Below, piece by piece: positions 8,374-18,083 of a stretch of DNA of 64,000 bases. The stretch is from Cognaticolwellia aestuarii (GTDB taxonomy: Bacteria; Pseudomonadota; Gammaproteobacteria; Enterobacterales; Alteromonadaceae), in assembly GCF_002000025.1 (NCBI RefSeq), contig NZ_MUZV01000002.1, positions 1-64,000 on the forward strand, read 5' to 3'. The notes under the pieces are model-generated. The model made no database searches. It was not told the DNA's origin and saw only the letters and a list, made by a program, of their open reading frames with translations. How positions within the stretch are numbered: the stretch's first letter is position 1; the number at the start of each line of letters is the position of its first letter. Made by a program: the position numbers and the translations under genes.

Positions 8374-11280
8374 ATGACTACTCAATATAATGACTCTTTA
8401 TCTTTAGCTGAATTAGAGCAAAGACAAGATTTTATTCGTCGTCACATTGGTCCAAATGACGAGCAAACTCAAGCCATGTTGCACGATATCGGTGCTGAAT
8501 CTGTTGATGCCCTGATTGATGAAATCGTGCCAAGCGATATTCGTTTAGCAGACTTACTGGCGATTGAAGAAAGCAAAACCGAAGTACAAGCGTTAACCGA
8601 CTTAAAAGCGGTTGCTAGCTTAAACAAAGTCAACGAGACTTATATTGGTTTAGGTTACTACGGCACACTTACCCCTAATGTTATTTTACGTAACGTTTTA
8701 GAAAATCCAGGCTGGTACACGGCTTATACGCCATATCAACCAGAAATTGCTCAAGGTCGTTTAGAGTCATTATTAAACTACCAACAAATGTGTTTAGACC
8801 TGACCGGTTTAGACCTAGCATCAGCGTCATTGCTTGATGAAGGTACAGCAGCCGCTGAAGCCATGGCATTAGCAAAACGCGTATCTAAAAACAAAAAATC
8901 AAATATCTTTTTCGTTGCAAGTGATGTTTACCCACAAACTATCGACGTAATTAAGCAACGTGCTGACATGTTTGGCTTTGACATTGTTGTAGCGCCATCG
9001 GTTGACGTAGTTGAGCACGACGTATTTGGTGCATTATTGCAATACCCAAGTGCTACTGGTGAAGTTACAGATATCAGTGAATTAATTGCTAAAGTTCATG
9101 AGAAAAAAGGTATTGTTGCCGTTGCAGCCGATATTATGAGCTTAGTGCTATTAAAATCACCGGGCGAATTAGGTGCTGATGCCGTTATCGGTTCAAGCCA
9201 ACGTTTTGGTGTGCCTATGGGGTACGGTGGACCACACGCTGCATTCTTCACAACGTCTGATAAGTACAAGCGCTCATTACCGGGTCGTATTATTGGGGTA
9301 TCAAAAGATACTCGCGGTAACCCAGCACTGCGTATGGCTATGCAAACACGCGAGCAACATATTCGTCGCGAAAAAGCCAACTCAAACATTTGTACAGCAC
9401 AAGTATTATTGGCGAACATGGCAGCATTTTATGCAGTTTACCATGGTCCTAAAGGCTTAAAAGTTATTGCTGAACGTATTCATCGTTTTGCTGATATTTT
9501 AGCGCATGCTGCTAATCTTAAAGGTTTAACGCCTTTACACGGACAGTTTTTTGATACCGTAACCTTTAACTTATCAAGCGAGAAAAAAGCTGAAATCGTA
9601 GCGCGAGCACTAGACAAAGGTGTTAACTTGCGTACTGACGTTGAAAACCAAATCAGCATTTCATTTGATGAAACCACTAACCGCGTTAAGTTCTCAGCAA
9701 TATTAGCTATTTTATTCGGTGACGATCATGACCTTAACATCGAATTACTTGACGCTGAGTTGCGTGTATTAGGCAGTGACTCAATTCCTGCGGCATTAAA
9801 ACGTGAAACAGCGATTCTAACCCATCCAGTATTTAACTCGTATCACAGTGAAACTGAGATGCTACGTTACATCAAAAAGTTAGAAAACAAAGATTTAGCA
9901 TTGAATCACTCAATGATTTCATTGGGCTCTTGTACCATGAAACTAAATGCGACAGCGCAAATGATCCCAGTATCATGGCCTGAATTTGCTAACATGCACC
10001 CATTTGCACCTGTTGACCAAGCACAAGGTTACAAGCAAATGATTGACGAGTTAGGCGACGCATTAATTGAGCTAACAGGCTACGACAACATTTCAATGCA
10101 ACCAAACTCTGGTGCACAAGGTGAATATGCCGGCCTTATCGCGATTCATAAATACCATGCAAGCCGTGGTGATGATCACCGTAACATTTGTTTAATTCCT
10201 GCTTCTGCACATGGTACTAACCCAGCGTCAGCGCAAATGGTTGGCATGAAAGTGGTTGTGGTTGATTGTGACAAGGAAGGTAACGTTGACATGGACGACT
10301 TGCGTAGCAAAGCTAGCGAGTTAGCCGAGAACTTGTCATGTATCATGATCACGTACCCGTCAACACATGGTGTATACGAAACGACAATTGCTGAAATTTG
10401 TAGTATTATTCATCAGCATGGTGGCCAAGTTTATCTTGATGGCGCAAACATGAACGCGCAAGTTGGCGTAACATCACCAGGCTTTATCGGTGCTGACGTT
10501 TCTCACTTAAACTTACACAAAACTTTTGCTATTCCACACGGCGGCGGTGGTCCAGGTATGGGTCCTATCGGCGTTAAAGCGCATTTAGCCCCGTTTTTAC
10601 CAGACCATGCGTTAATTAACGTGAGCGAAAGCACTAAAGGCAATGGCGCCGTTTCAGCAGCTCCATACGGTAGTGCCGGTATCTTATGTATATCTTACCT
10701 ATACATTGCTTTATTAGGCCGTAAAGGTGTTACAGATGCCACTAAATACGCGATTACCAACGCTAACTACTTAGCAACTAAACTTAGCCAACATTACCCA
10801 ATTTTATATGCAGGGAAAAATGGCCGAGTTGCTCACGAATGTATTATCGACTTACGTCCACTTAAAGCAGAATCAGGTGTGACTGAAGTTGATATGGCAA
10901 AACGTTTAATGGATTACGGTTTCCATGCGCCAACCATGTCGTTCCCAGTAGCGGGTACGTTTATGATTGAGCCGACAGAATCGGAATCAAAAGTTGAATT
11001 AGATCGTTTCATTGAAGCGATGGTTTGTATTCGTGATGAAGTGCGTAAAGTAGCGTCAGGTGAATGGTCAAGTGAAGACAACCCATTACACAATGCACCG
11101 CATACATTAGCAGATATTACTGATACGTGGGATCGTGGTTACACGATTGCTGAAGCGGTATTCCCTGTGCCTGCGGCAGCAGCGAATAAATTCTGGCCAA
11201 CGGTTAACCGTATTGATGATGTGTACGGGGATCGTAATTTGATTTGTTCATGTCCACCAGTTTCTACTTATCAAGACTAA
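8374..11280 (+). CDS. gcvP: Glycine dehydrogenase (decarboxylating), P protein
   Basis: GcvP is the PLP enzyme that decarboxylates glycine and loads the aminomethyl group onto lipoyl-GcvH. The 968-residue product is the fused, homodimer-type P protein. It starts with the RHIGP motif and YIGLGYYGT, contains [11 protein letters not shown] in the first half and the PLP-binding segment [18 protein letters not shown] in the second, where Lys716 is the Schiff-base lysine. The glycine-rich loop follows it. The C-terminal [28 protein letters not shown] is typical. Length agrees with other gammaproteobacterial GcvP. It is separated from gcvTH by a terminator and a structured intergenic region, so it may be controlled separately. 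Confidence 0.97.
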   Translation: MTTQYNDSLSLAELEQRQDFIRRHIGPNDEQTQAMLHDIGAESVDALIDEIVPSDIRLADLLAIEESKTEVQALTDLKAVASLNKVNETYIGLGYYGTLTPNVILRNVLENPGWYTAYTPYQPEIAQGRLESLLNYQQMCLDLTGLDLASASLLDEGTAAAEAMALAKRVSKNKKSNIFFVASDVYPQTIDVIKQRADMFGFDIVVAPSVDVVEHDVFGALLQYPSATGEVTDISELIAKVHEKKGIVAVAADIMSLVLLKSPGELGADAVIGSSQRFGVPMGYGGPHAAFFTTSDKYKRSLPGRIIGVSKDTRGNPALRMAMQTREQHIRREKANSNICTAQVLLANMAAFYAVYHGPKGLKVIAERIHRFADILAHAANLKGLTPLHGQFFDTVTFNLSSEKKAEIVARALDKGVNLRTDVENQISISFDETTNRVKFSAILAILFGDDHDLNIELLDAELRVLGSDSIPAALKRETAILTHPVFNSYHSETEMLRYIKKLENKDLALNHSMISLGSCTMKLNATAQMIPVSWPEFANMHPFAPVDQAQGYKQMIDELGDALIELTGYDNISMQPNSGAQGEYAGLIAIHKYHASRGDDHRNICLIPASAHGTNPASAQMVGMKVVVVDCDKEGNVDMDDLRSKASELAENLSCIMITYPSTHGVYETTIAEICSIIHQHGGQVYLDGANMNAQVGVTSPGFIGADVSHLNLHKTFAIPHGGGGPGMGPIGVKAHLAPFLPDHALINVSESTKGNGAVSAAPYGSAGILCISYLYIALLGRKGVTDATKYAITNANYLATKLSQHYPILYAGKNGRVAHECIIDLRPLKAESGVTEVDMAKRLMDYGFHAPTMSFPVAGTFMIEPTESESKVELDRFIEAMVCIRDEVRKVASGEWSSEDNPLHNAPHTLADITDTWDRGYTIAEAVFPVPAAAANKFWPTVNRIDDVYGDRNLICSCPPVSTYQD

Positions 11281-11323
11281 CTGGTTTTGTGCCTGAATAT
11301 TTAAAATTCAGACAATGTATTAA

Positions 11324-11358
11324 AAAATAGACAAACTTCGGTTTGTCTATTTTTTTTT
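11324..11358 (+). terminator. Bidirectional terminator between gcvP and the restriction island
   Basis: AAATAGACAAAC, a TTCG loop and GTTTGTCTATTT form a strong stem followed by a T9 run on the plus strand. A-rich sequence on the left side gives a U-run for minus-strand transcripts arriving from the island. Confidence 0.9.
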
Positions 11359-11466
11359 GGGGGGGTTATAAGGCTTATGCAACTTAAATATTTACAGAGC
11401 TTCACGGAATAGATGGTTAAGATAATTAACTAGAGATATTTTCAATACTTTCTCAAACTTTAAGTA

Positions 11467-12381
11467 TCATTCTTTAATAGAGTTAAGTGTTATTTGATTA
11501 CCTTCAATTGTTTTAATTACAACTGGAAGACCAATTTCGTATGTTGTGTCGTTTCTTACTGATTGACCTACATATTCAGTAATGTCCTCTTGAAGAGTAT
11601 TTCCAGTGTTTAATGCGTTTTGAGCTACATGCTTCGCCTTAGGACCATAGGTATTAACCATTCCTAAGACGCCAATATCGTTTGCTTGCACTAAATTCTT
11701 TTGGCAATAAGCTACTACTCCACCTCCCGGAATGTTTCTTGTTTGAAATGAATACTTGTAAAGGTGGTCAACCCTACCTATTGGGCAAGTAAGGCCTAGC
11801 AAAATTTCCGTACGCATAGCGTCCAAAGACACCTGATCTATTACATGTTGCATCTTTGATTCAAGTGCTTTGTTAATAGCATGCTCAACAACATCAGAAA
11901 CAAAGTCGGCTGATAAAAGGTTTTGAAAATCCTTTTCTGGAATAAAAGTACCCTTATCGTATATGCTCGATCTACCGTTTTTTATTAGGTTATTTCGATC
12001 ACAGCTTTTTCTGACGATACATCTAAACTTCTCACCTGACTCATAATCAATTCTTAGCTTTCCTAAATGACCTGTAATACAGTTAATTATGTGTTGAGCC
12101 GTTAGAGTGCTGCCCGCAAATGCTATTAAACATTTGTGAGAGTTGAATATTTTTATATAGTCGTGGAAGTTTTCACCAATAAAGTGGGGCTCCCATACAT
12201 GGATTGGAACTTCTACAATCTTTCGAAATTCAGAAACTAATGGTTTTCTGCCCGTTGAAGTAACTGTGCTAATTATGCTGTCAGCAACCATGAAAATACC
12301 TGAACGCCTGTCAGGAACATAAATACTTGGTGTTCCCCACGAAAATTTATTTTGTTTCTATCCGGCTACTACTAATGTCAT
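11467..12381 (-). pseudogene. Proteasome-like Ntn hydrolase interrupted by an in-frame amber codon
   Basis: Read from the ATG at 12381 (preceded by AAGGGA), the minus strand gives MTLVVAG, a TAG stop at 12360-12358, then an uninterrupted frame continuing KQNKFSWGTPSIYV and FMVADSIIS to the stop at 11467. Met followed by Thr-Leu-Val-Val-Ala-Gly resembles the start of HslV/proteasome-fold Ntn hydrolases, in which the exposed Thr is the nucleophile. FMVADSIIS and CLIAFAGSTLTAQHII fit the expected strand-helix layout. An internal ATG at 12291 would give 274 residues without the catalytic Thr. It is the last gene of the restriction island, 31 bp after hsdR. Either a nonsense mutation or readthrough; substrate and function are unknown. 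The superfamily assignment is moderate. Confidence 0.6.
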
Positions 12382-12412
12382 TGCAATCCCTTGAATAAAA
12401 AAATTTACTTAA

Positions 12413-15400
12413 TTATTTATCTCGATTCCTGATTACATCTTGAAAGTTAAACTCAGTAATAATAACTGATGATTTAGATTCTTTATTCTCATCACTTTCA
12501 TCAATTTCAACTTCAGAATCAAGCATCTTACGACTTAACTTCTCTTTGATAGTTTTATAAGGCTTTTGCAATAACGCTGCTGCTCCGGCTACTGTAAGTC
12601 CTGTCTCTGCTACGGATATCGCTCCTGAACCAAGTTCAATAGCTGCTTTACCAAGCTCAATTGCAGGCTGATAATAACTAACTGCAATTTCAAAGATTGA
12701 ACTTCCTTCACTGACCGATGTTAATGACAATATTAAGCAGCTTTCATCTTCTTCGGCTTCACTGAGCTCTTTTATACCTGACTCACTAAGACATGGTAGA
12801 AACTCATTTACTAACTCAAAGTAAGCTTCAAGGTGTTTAGGGGTTGATACACCAATCTCTTTTAGCTCCTGAAAGTTACCTAATACACTTAAGCCTATTA
12901 CATCATCAACGTAAGGAATATCTGTAGTAATAGTAAGAGAAGCAACTTGAGTTACATTTTGAAGCTCTTCAACTTGTGAAGACCGATACAAGGTTTTATC
13001 GCCAAAGATTAAAGGAATAGGTTTAAGCGCTTTAGCTGTATTTGTTTTCAATGAATTATAAACTTTATGCAATAAGTGCTCAGATGCTAGTCCTCTGAAA
13101 TCTGAATCGCCCATAAGTTTATTAAAGATTTCTTCATTGCCGTCCATTCTATCAATAACAAGACCACTAAATGCTTTATTAAAAACATAACGGAAGTCAT
13201 CAATATTATTGGCTTGAGCAGCCATTTGTAGCTTTTCGCTTTCTACAGCCTCTTGCTGAATTTGATCAAAGAATAATTGATCGGCTTGAGTGAAATCAGT
13301 ACCGAAACGATCATTTAGTAAATCTACAAGCTCAGATAAACGAATCATATCTTCACCTTGCTGACCAGTCCCTACATCAGAAGGACCTTTAAGAGGCTTA
13401 GCTTCGCCTGTATTAAGGTTTATCTGGCCTTCACTAATCTTTTGAAGTCGGTAATACTGGAGCTCTACATCATCTTCAACATGGTAATCAGGGCCACTCG
13501 CTTTTCGAGGAAGCTTGGTTAGCAGGAAGCGGGTATATGTATATAGTTGTTCTAGATCAGAGTCTTGATAAGGGATAACTTGCGACATAAAAGCGTACAT
13601 GTTTCTAAAATCAACAAGTAAGCCTTTAAATTCAGATTGTTCCTCTTCTTCTAATTCTTTAAAGCGACTGATTGCTTTATCAAGGATACTATTAAACTTC
13701 GCATGGTCTGTTTTAGTTTCCTGCCTTTTGGGTTGAAAATAAACATCGCAAAATTGTGCTACTTCATCTTGGAAGATAATACCTTGTTCATTGATTTGAT
13801 CTTGCAAACGATATAAATGCTGAGGATCAGTCAGTTCATCGGCCTTTACTTCTTCATAAAAGTCTTTGAAAGCTCTAAAAATATCATCTCGTTTGTTCTG
13901 GAAATCAAGAACAAAAGTATCTTCTTTACCTGCGCACATTCTATTTAAACGTGATAGCGTTTGAACAGCCTGTATGCCTGAAAGTTTTTTATCAACATAC
14001 ATTGTGTGTAACAACGGTTGGTCAAATCCTGTTTGATATTTCTCTGCTACTAACAAAAGTTGGTATTCATCAGTGTCAAACTGTTCAGGCAATTCACTTT
14101 CTTTAATGCCTTCATTTAATCCAACTTCAGTGTATTCCTTTCCTGGTACTTTAGGATCTTCAACAGAGCCAGAAAAAGCCACTAGCGATTTAACATCGGT
14201 ATAGCCTTTCTCTTGAATATATTGATCAAACATCTTTTTGTATTCAACGGCTTGTAGGCGAGATCCTGTAACAACCATTGCTTTGGCTCTACCACCAATT
14301 TTATGTCGAACATGTTGTCTAAAATGCTCAACCATAACTTCGGTTTTTTGATATAAGTTTGTTGGATGGCTATTAAGATTTCGAGCAAGCGTTTTTGCTG
14401 CTTTCTTTCGCTCTACATGTGGATCATCTTCAGACGATTTAGCAATACCAAAATATGCGGTATATGTTGTATAGTTTTTCAATACATCGAGAATAAACTT
14501 TTCTTCAATCGCTTGGCGCATTGAGTACTTATGAAAAGGTACTTCACCACTTACAGGGCTAGGCTCGTTGAACACATGTTTGGTTTTGTATTTTGGTGTT
14601 GCAGTAAAAGCAAAAAAACTAATGTTAGACTGTTTACCACGCTTCATCATTTCGCGGCAAACTTCCTCAAAATTATCAATGTCTTCGTCTTCTATGTCAT
14701 TTTCAACTACGTATTTAGCTGCTTCTTGCTTAATGCCATCTTTATTTAAAACACCTTTCAACTCCATCGCTGTTTCGCCAGATTGCGAGCTATGGGCTTC
14801 ATCTACAATTACAGCAAAGTTTTTACCGGCAGTGCTAAATTGCATTGCACCATCAAGTTGATTTTCATCATTTAATTTGTCTATGGTTTCGGTAACAAAC
14901 GGGAATTTTTGAAGTGTAGTGATAATAATCGGCGTGCTGTTAACTAATGCATTAACCAATTGACGTGTATCTTCATCAATTTTTTCTACAACACCTTGTT
15001 TGTGTTCAAATTGATAAATAGTATTTTGTAACTGCTGATCTAAAACGCGTCTATCTGTAACAACAATGACAGAGTCAAAAATGCGATCTTCGCTCTCATT
15101 ATGTAAGCTACTTAAACGATGTGCTAACCAAGCTATAGAATTTGATTTTCCTGATCCCGCAGAGTGCTCTACAAGATAATTGTGACCTGGACCAGAGTGA
15201 TAAGCATGGTTAACTAAGCCTCGAACGGCATCAAGTTGATGAAAACGAGGAAAGATCATCGTTTCTTTTGTTACTTTCTTAATGCCTTTATCGGTAAGTA
15301 CTCGTTTCTCTTCAACTTGTAAGTGCATGAACTTACCTAGTATGTCGAGCATGCTGTCACGGCTAAATGTTTTTTGCCATAAATAAGCTGTTTTGTAATC

Positions 15401-16087
15401 ATATTCATGGTTTTCTGGATTACCAGCACCATGGTTACAGCCCTTATTAAATGGTAAGAAGAAGGTTTTTGTTCCGTTGAGGCGGGTTGCCATAAATACA
15501 AGCTGTGTATCTACAGCAAAATGCACTAAAGTACGCTTTTTAAATTCAAAAATGAGTTCTTTGTGATCACGGTCATTTTGATATTGACGTTTAGCATGTT
15601 CAACATCTTGACCTGACAGCTCATTTTTAAGCTCCATAGTGACCACAGGAATACCGTTAATAAATAGAACGACATCAAGTGAGTTTCTATGTTGACCAGA
15701 GTAATATAACTGGCGGGTAACACTTAATATATTTTTATTATAGAGCTCCCAGGTATCATCATTTTTATGGTTGTTTGGCGCAAAAAATGCCATTTTTACT
15801 TTTTTGCCATAGCATTTAAAACCATGACGAAGTACTTTTAATGTTCCTCGGGTATTGAGCTCTTTATGAAGTGTTTCAACTACTAAGTCTTCTGTACCTT
15901 CACCATGGATTGCTTTAAGTGCTTTCCACGTTTTTGGTTGAGTACTTTCAACAAACTGAATTACTCGTTTTGGCTCTAATGCTCTTTCGGTATCAAAGTC
16001 TTTGCTATTGCCTTGTTGATATTTATGTTGTTCTAATAAACATGCTTCAATAGCATCTTCAAACCTTGCTTCCGTATGTTTTTTCAT
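12413..16087 (-). CDS. hsdR: Type I restriction enzyme R subunit HsdR, with C-terminal extension
   Basis: HsdR is the translocating and cleaving subunit of a type I restriction complex. The 1224-residue product has an N-terminal PD-(D/E)XK nuclease (Asp138 in SLDVVLF; Glu152 and Lys154 in MELKN). The SF2 motor follows, with Walker A SAGSGKS (309-315), VIVVTDRRVLDQQ, DEAH (429-432) and FAFTATP, and the C-terminal motor part has QTGFDQP and LSRLNR. The part from about residue 1015 on is unusual: roughly 200 extra residues, with LILSLTSVSEGSSIFEIAVSYY, then a hydrophobic Gly/Ala-rich stretch (ELGSGAISVAETGLTVAGAAALL) and a charged tail. It follows a small PD-(D/E)XK gene by 9 bp in the hsd operon. 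Confidence 0.95.
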   Translation of the reverse strand: MKKHTEARFEDAIEACLLEQHKYQQGNSKDFDTERALEPKRVIQFVESTQPKTWKALKAIHGEGTEDLVVETLHKELNTRGTLKVLRHGFKCYGKKVKMAFFAPNNHKNDDTWELYNKNILSVTRQLYYSGQHRNSLDVVLFINGIPVVTMELKNELSGQDVEHAKRQYQNDRDHKELIFEFKKRTLVHFAVDTQLVFMATRLNGTKTFFLPFNKGCNHGAGNPENHEYDYKTAYLWQKTFSRDSMLDILGKFMHLQVEEKRVLTDKGIKKVTKETMIFPRFHQLDAVRGLVNHAYHSGPGHNYLVEHSAGSGKSNSIAWLAHRLSSLHNESEDRIFDSVIVVTDRRVLDQQLQNTIYQFEHKQGVVEKIDEDTRQLVNALVNSTPIIITTLQKFPFVTETIDKLNDENQLDGAMQFSTAGKNFAVIVDEAHSSQSGETAMELKGVLNKDGIKQEAAKYVVENDIEDEDIDNFEEVCREMMKRGKQSNISFFAFTATPKYKTKHVFNEPSPVSGEVPFHKYSMRQAIEEKFILDVLKNYTTYTAYFGIAKSSEDDPHVERKKAAKTLARNLNSHPTNLYQKTEVMVEHFRQHVRHKIGGRAKAMVVTGSRLQAVEYKKMFDQYIQEKGYTDVKSLVAFSGSVEDPKVPGKEYTEVGLNEGIKESELPEQFDTDEYQLLLVAEKYQTGFDQPLLHTMYVDKKLSGIQAVQTLSRLNRMCAGKEDTFVLDFQNKRDDIFRAFKDFYEEVKADELTDPQHLYRLQDQINEQGIIFQDEVAQFCDVYFQPKRQETKTDHAKFNSILDKAISRFKELEEEEQSEFKGLLVDFRNMYAFMSQVIPYQDSDLEQLYTYTRFLLTKLPRKASGPDYHVEDDVELQYYRLQKISEGQINLNTGEAKPLKGPSDVGTGQQGEDMIRLSELVDLLNDRFGTDFTQADQLFFDQIQQEAVESEKLQMAAQANNIDDFRYVFNKAFSGLVIDRMDGNEEIFNKLMGDSDFRGLASEHLLHKVYNSLKTNTAKALKPIPLIFGDKTLYRSSQVEELQNVTQVASLTITTDIPYVDDVIGLSVLGNFQELKEIGVSTPKHLEAYFELVNEFLPCLSESGIKELSEAEEDESCLILSLTSVSEGSSIFEIAVSYYQPAIELGKAAIELGSGAISVAETGLTVAGAAALLQKPYKTIKEKLSRKMLDSEVEIDESDENKESKSSVIITEFNFQDVIRNRDK

Positions 16088-16096
16088 AATACTCCC

Positions 16097-16696
16097 TTAC
16101 CCAACAAGCACAGGGCATTGATTGTCTAATTCTTCTAATTTCATACCGTTAATGTCATCATAATGGTAATGACGAATAGAGTGATCTCTAATGATATAAC
16201 CTTCTTCATCAACAAAGCGGCTAGGGTCAACCATGGTGGAAAATACAAATTTCTTTAAATGAAGTCGTTTTTTCTCATTGGTATATAAGTTTATAATGGC
16301 TTGAATTGCTTTACACCAAGACTCTGTAGAAGAAAGCTGGTCAACTAAGCTTTCAGGCAAAGAGGCTGATTTAAACTCGATGCAATAAACAGAGAGCTTA
16401 TTACGGTAGAGTTGAAAAATAACAAAGTCACACCGCTTTGACCAAGGCCTAGCATCATCTTCTAAAAAATGAAAAAGCGGGTCTGTACTGCCACGTTGAT
16501 TTTTTAAATCTAGCTTTAATGCAATGACTTCACCGCTAAAAGCTAATCTCACTTTTTGCTTTCGCTCAGCCCCACCCGCTAGAAATATTTTCTCTTCTAG
16601 TACAATTCGACCATTGTCTCGCTTAGTTATTTCATAAGCATTAGTATTTAAGTAAGCTTTCAAACCTCTGAAGTATTTATTTGCATCCACTGCCAT
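16097..16696 (-). CDS. Small PD-(D/E)XK nuclease-like protein in the hsd operon
   Basis: I do not recognise a named family for this 199-residue protein. It has a plausible PD-(D/E)XK core: Asp90 in RCDFVIFQLYRN, then Glu107 and Lys109 in SVYCIEFKSA, and a following helix beginning with DQL (Gln120). That pattern matches nucleases of the restriction-endonuclease fold. It is packed between hsdS (4 bp) and hsdR (9 bp), so it should be co-expressed with the type I system. Possible roles are an accessory nuclease, a control subunit or a structural partner. HsdR already has its own nuclease domain, so the extra one is not required for a standard type I enzyme. Confidence 0.7.
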   Translation of the reverse strand: MAVDANKYFRGLKAYLNTNAYEITKRDNGRIVLEEKIFLAGGAERKQKVRLAFSGEVIALKLDLKNQRGSTDPLFHFLEDDARPWSKRCDFVIFQLYRNKLSVYCIEFKSASLPESLVDQLSSTESWCKAIQAIINLYTNEKKRLHLKKFVFSTMVDPSRFVDEEGYIIRDHSIRHYHYDDINGMKLEELDNQCPVLVG

Positions 16697-16700
16697 TTCT

Positions 16701-18083
16701 TTAGCCTTCCTCAGGAGTTTCTATATCGCGAAGATCTATTTTTCCTGTTACGGCATCATCTATTAGAGACTTCCTAAGCTCCATCAGCTTCTCTATTGCT
16801 TGATTATTCTTGTCTAACGCGTTTTTTATATAATCTGTTTTTTTATCTAAATAAGAAACAATTTCTAATTGTTCTTCTAATGAGGGGTACCAAGCATAAC
16901 AAGACTTTAAAATTCCTTGAGTGATACTAAACACTTTGACCCCTGAAACACTTTTTCTAATTTGCCATTTGAACATTTCTGAATCGAGTAAATATGCGAA
17001 ATATCGAGGTAAGTCTTGAGTTCTCAACCTAGCAACTACAGTATGATAACCTGCAAATGTAGGTTTTTTACTGTTCAAGTACGTAAAACTACCCGAGCCG
17101 TCAAGGTCCTCAGAAGTGTCGGCGAAAACAAAATCTCCAAAGTCTAATAATGCATTCTTCCCTGTATCGTAATAAGTTTCGTCGACACATTTAAGTAAAT
17201 CTCGCTCAGGGTCGACTTCAAAACCGTATTTTGAGTGTATTTCACCGTAGTTAATACATGGAATGCCAGAGTCTTTTAAATCAGCTCGTGTAATTCCTAA
17301 CCCTCTAGAGAAGTTGAAGATAAACTTAAGTCTTCTAATTTTCCAAGTTTTTGGAATTTTTCCTAACCAAGCTATATTTGATTCTTCTAATTCATTGTCT
17401 TCTTTAATTCCTAAAGTTACTGCTGAATTAATTAAAGACAAGCGCTTCAATGATAATTTTTTATTAGTTAATTTCTTTTTGTTAATTAGGTCGTCAATCT
17501 TGCTTAATCGAAAATCGAGAAGCTCAACAATTTTAGATTGTTCATCAATTGTAGGCAGCCAAACATATGTAGATTTTAATATTGCTTGGGTAATACTAAA
17601 AACTTTTACGCCTGTTACACTTTTCCTAACTTGTGTCCTAAACCTTCCAGAATCGAATAAATACGCAATATATCTAGGGTTATCATCAGATTGAAGTCTT
17701 GCAACAACTGTGTGGTATCCTGCAAAAGTCGTTTCATCACTATTTAAATAGGTAAAATTACCAGACCCTTCTAAATCTTCTGAAGTATCAGCAAAAACAA
17801 AGTCTCCATTTTGAAGCAAGGATTTTTTGCCCGTTTCAAGGTAATCTTCATCTACACATTTCAGAGTGTCTCTCTCGGGTATAACTTCAAAGCCAAATTT
17901 TGAATGAATTTCACCGTAATTAACACATGGTATGCCTTCGTCTTTTAAATTTGCTTTAGTAATGCCTAAGCCTCTATCGAAGCTAAATAAATGCCGAAAT
18001 CTAATTTTTCGCCAATGTGCAGGCAGATCTAGTCCGTTTATAATTTCACTAGTGATCAAGTTATCGTAGCTATTTAACTTCAT
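16701..18083 (-). CDS. hsdS: Type I specificity subunit HsdS with duplicated target recognition domains
   Basis: HsdS chooses the bipartite DNA target of the type I complex, one half-site per target recognition domain (TRD). The 460-residue product has two TRDs (about residues 20-180 and 243-405), each followed by the usual coiled-coil spacer (EEQ/DEQ..IV..LD, then KK..I..L). The two TRDs are nearly the same. The 51-residue blocks starting RGLGIT at residue 37 and at residue 260 match at 40 positions by eye, and FVFADTSEDL, AGYHTVVARL and VKVFSITQ occur in both. Two different TRDs are usual, so this subunit probably reads the same half-site twice and an inverted, symmetric target. Its start overlaps the hsdM stop by one base. 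Confidence 0.93.
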   Translation of the reverse strand: MKLNSYDNLITSEIINGLDLPAHWRKIRFRHLFSFDRGLGITKANLKDEGIPCVNYGEIHSKFGFEVIPERDTLKCVDEDYLETGKKSLLQNGDFVFADTSEDLEGSGNFTYLNSDETTFAGYHTVVARLQSDDNPRYIAYLFDSGRFRTQVRKSVTGVKVFSITQAILKSTYVWLPTIDEQSKIVELLDFRLSKIDDLINKKKLTNKKLSLKRLSLINSAVTLGIKEDNELEESNIAWLGKIPKTWKIRRLKFIFNFSRGLGITRADLKDSGIPCINYGEIHSKYGFEVDPERDLLKCVDETYYDTGKNALLDFGDFVFADTSEDLDGSGSFTYLNSKKPTFAGYHTVVARLRTQDLPRYFAYLLDSEMFKWQIRKSVSGVKVFSITQGILKSCYAWYPSLEEQLEIVSYLDKKTDYIKNALDKNNQAIEKLMELRKSLIDDAVTGKIDLRDIETPEEG

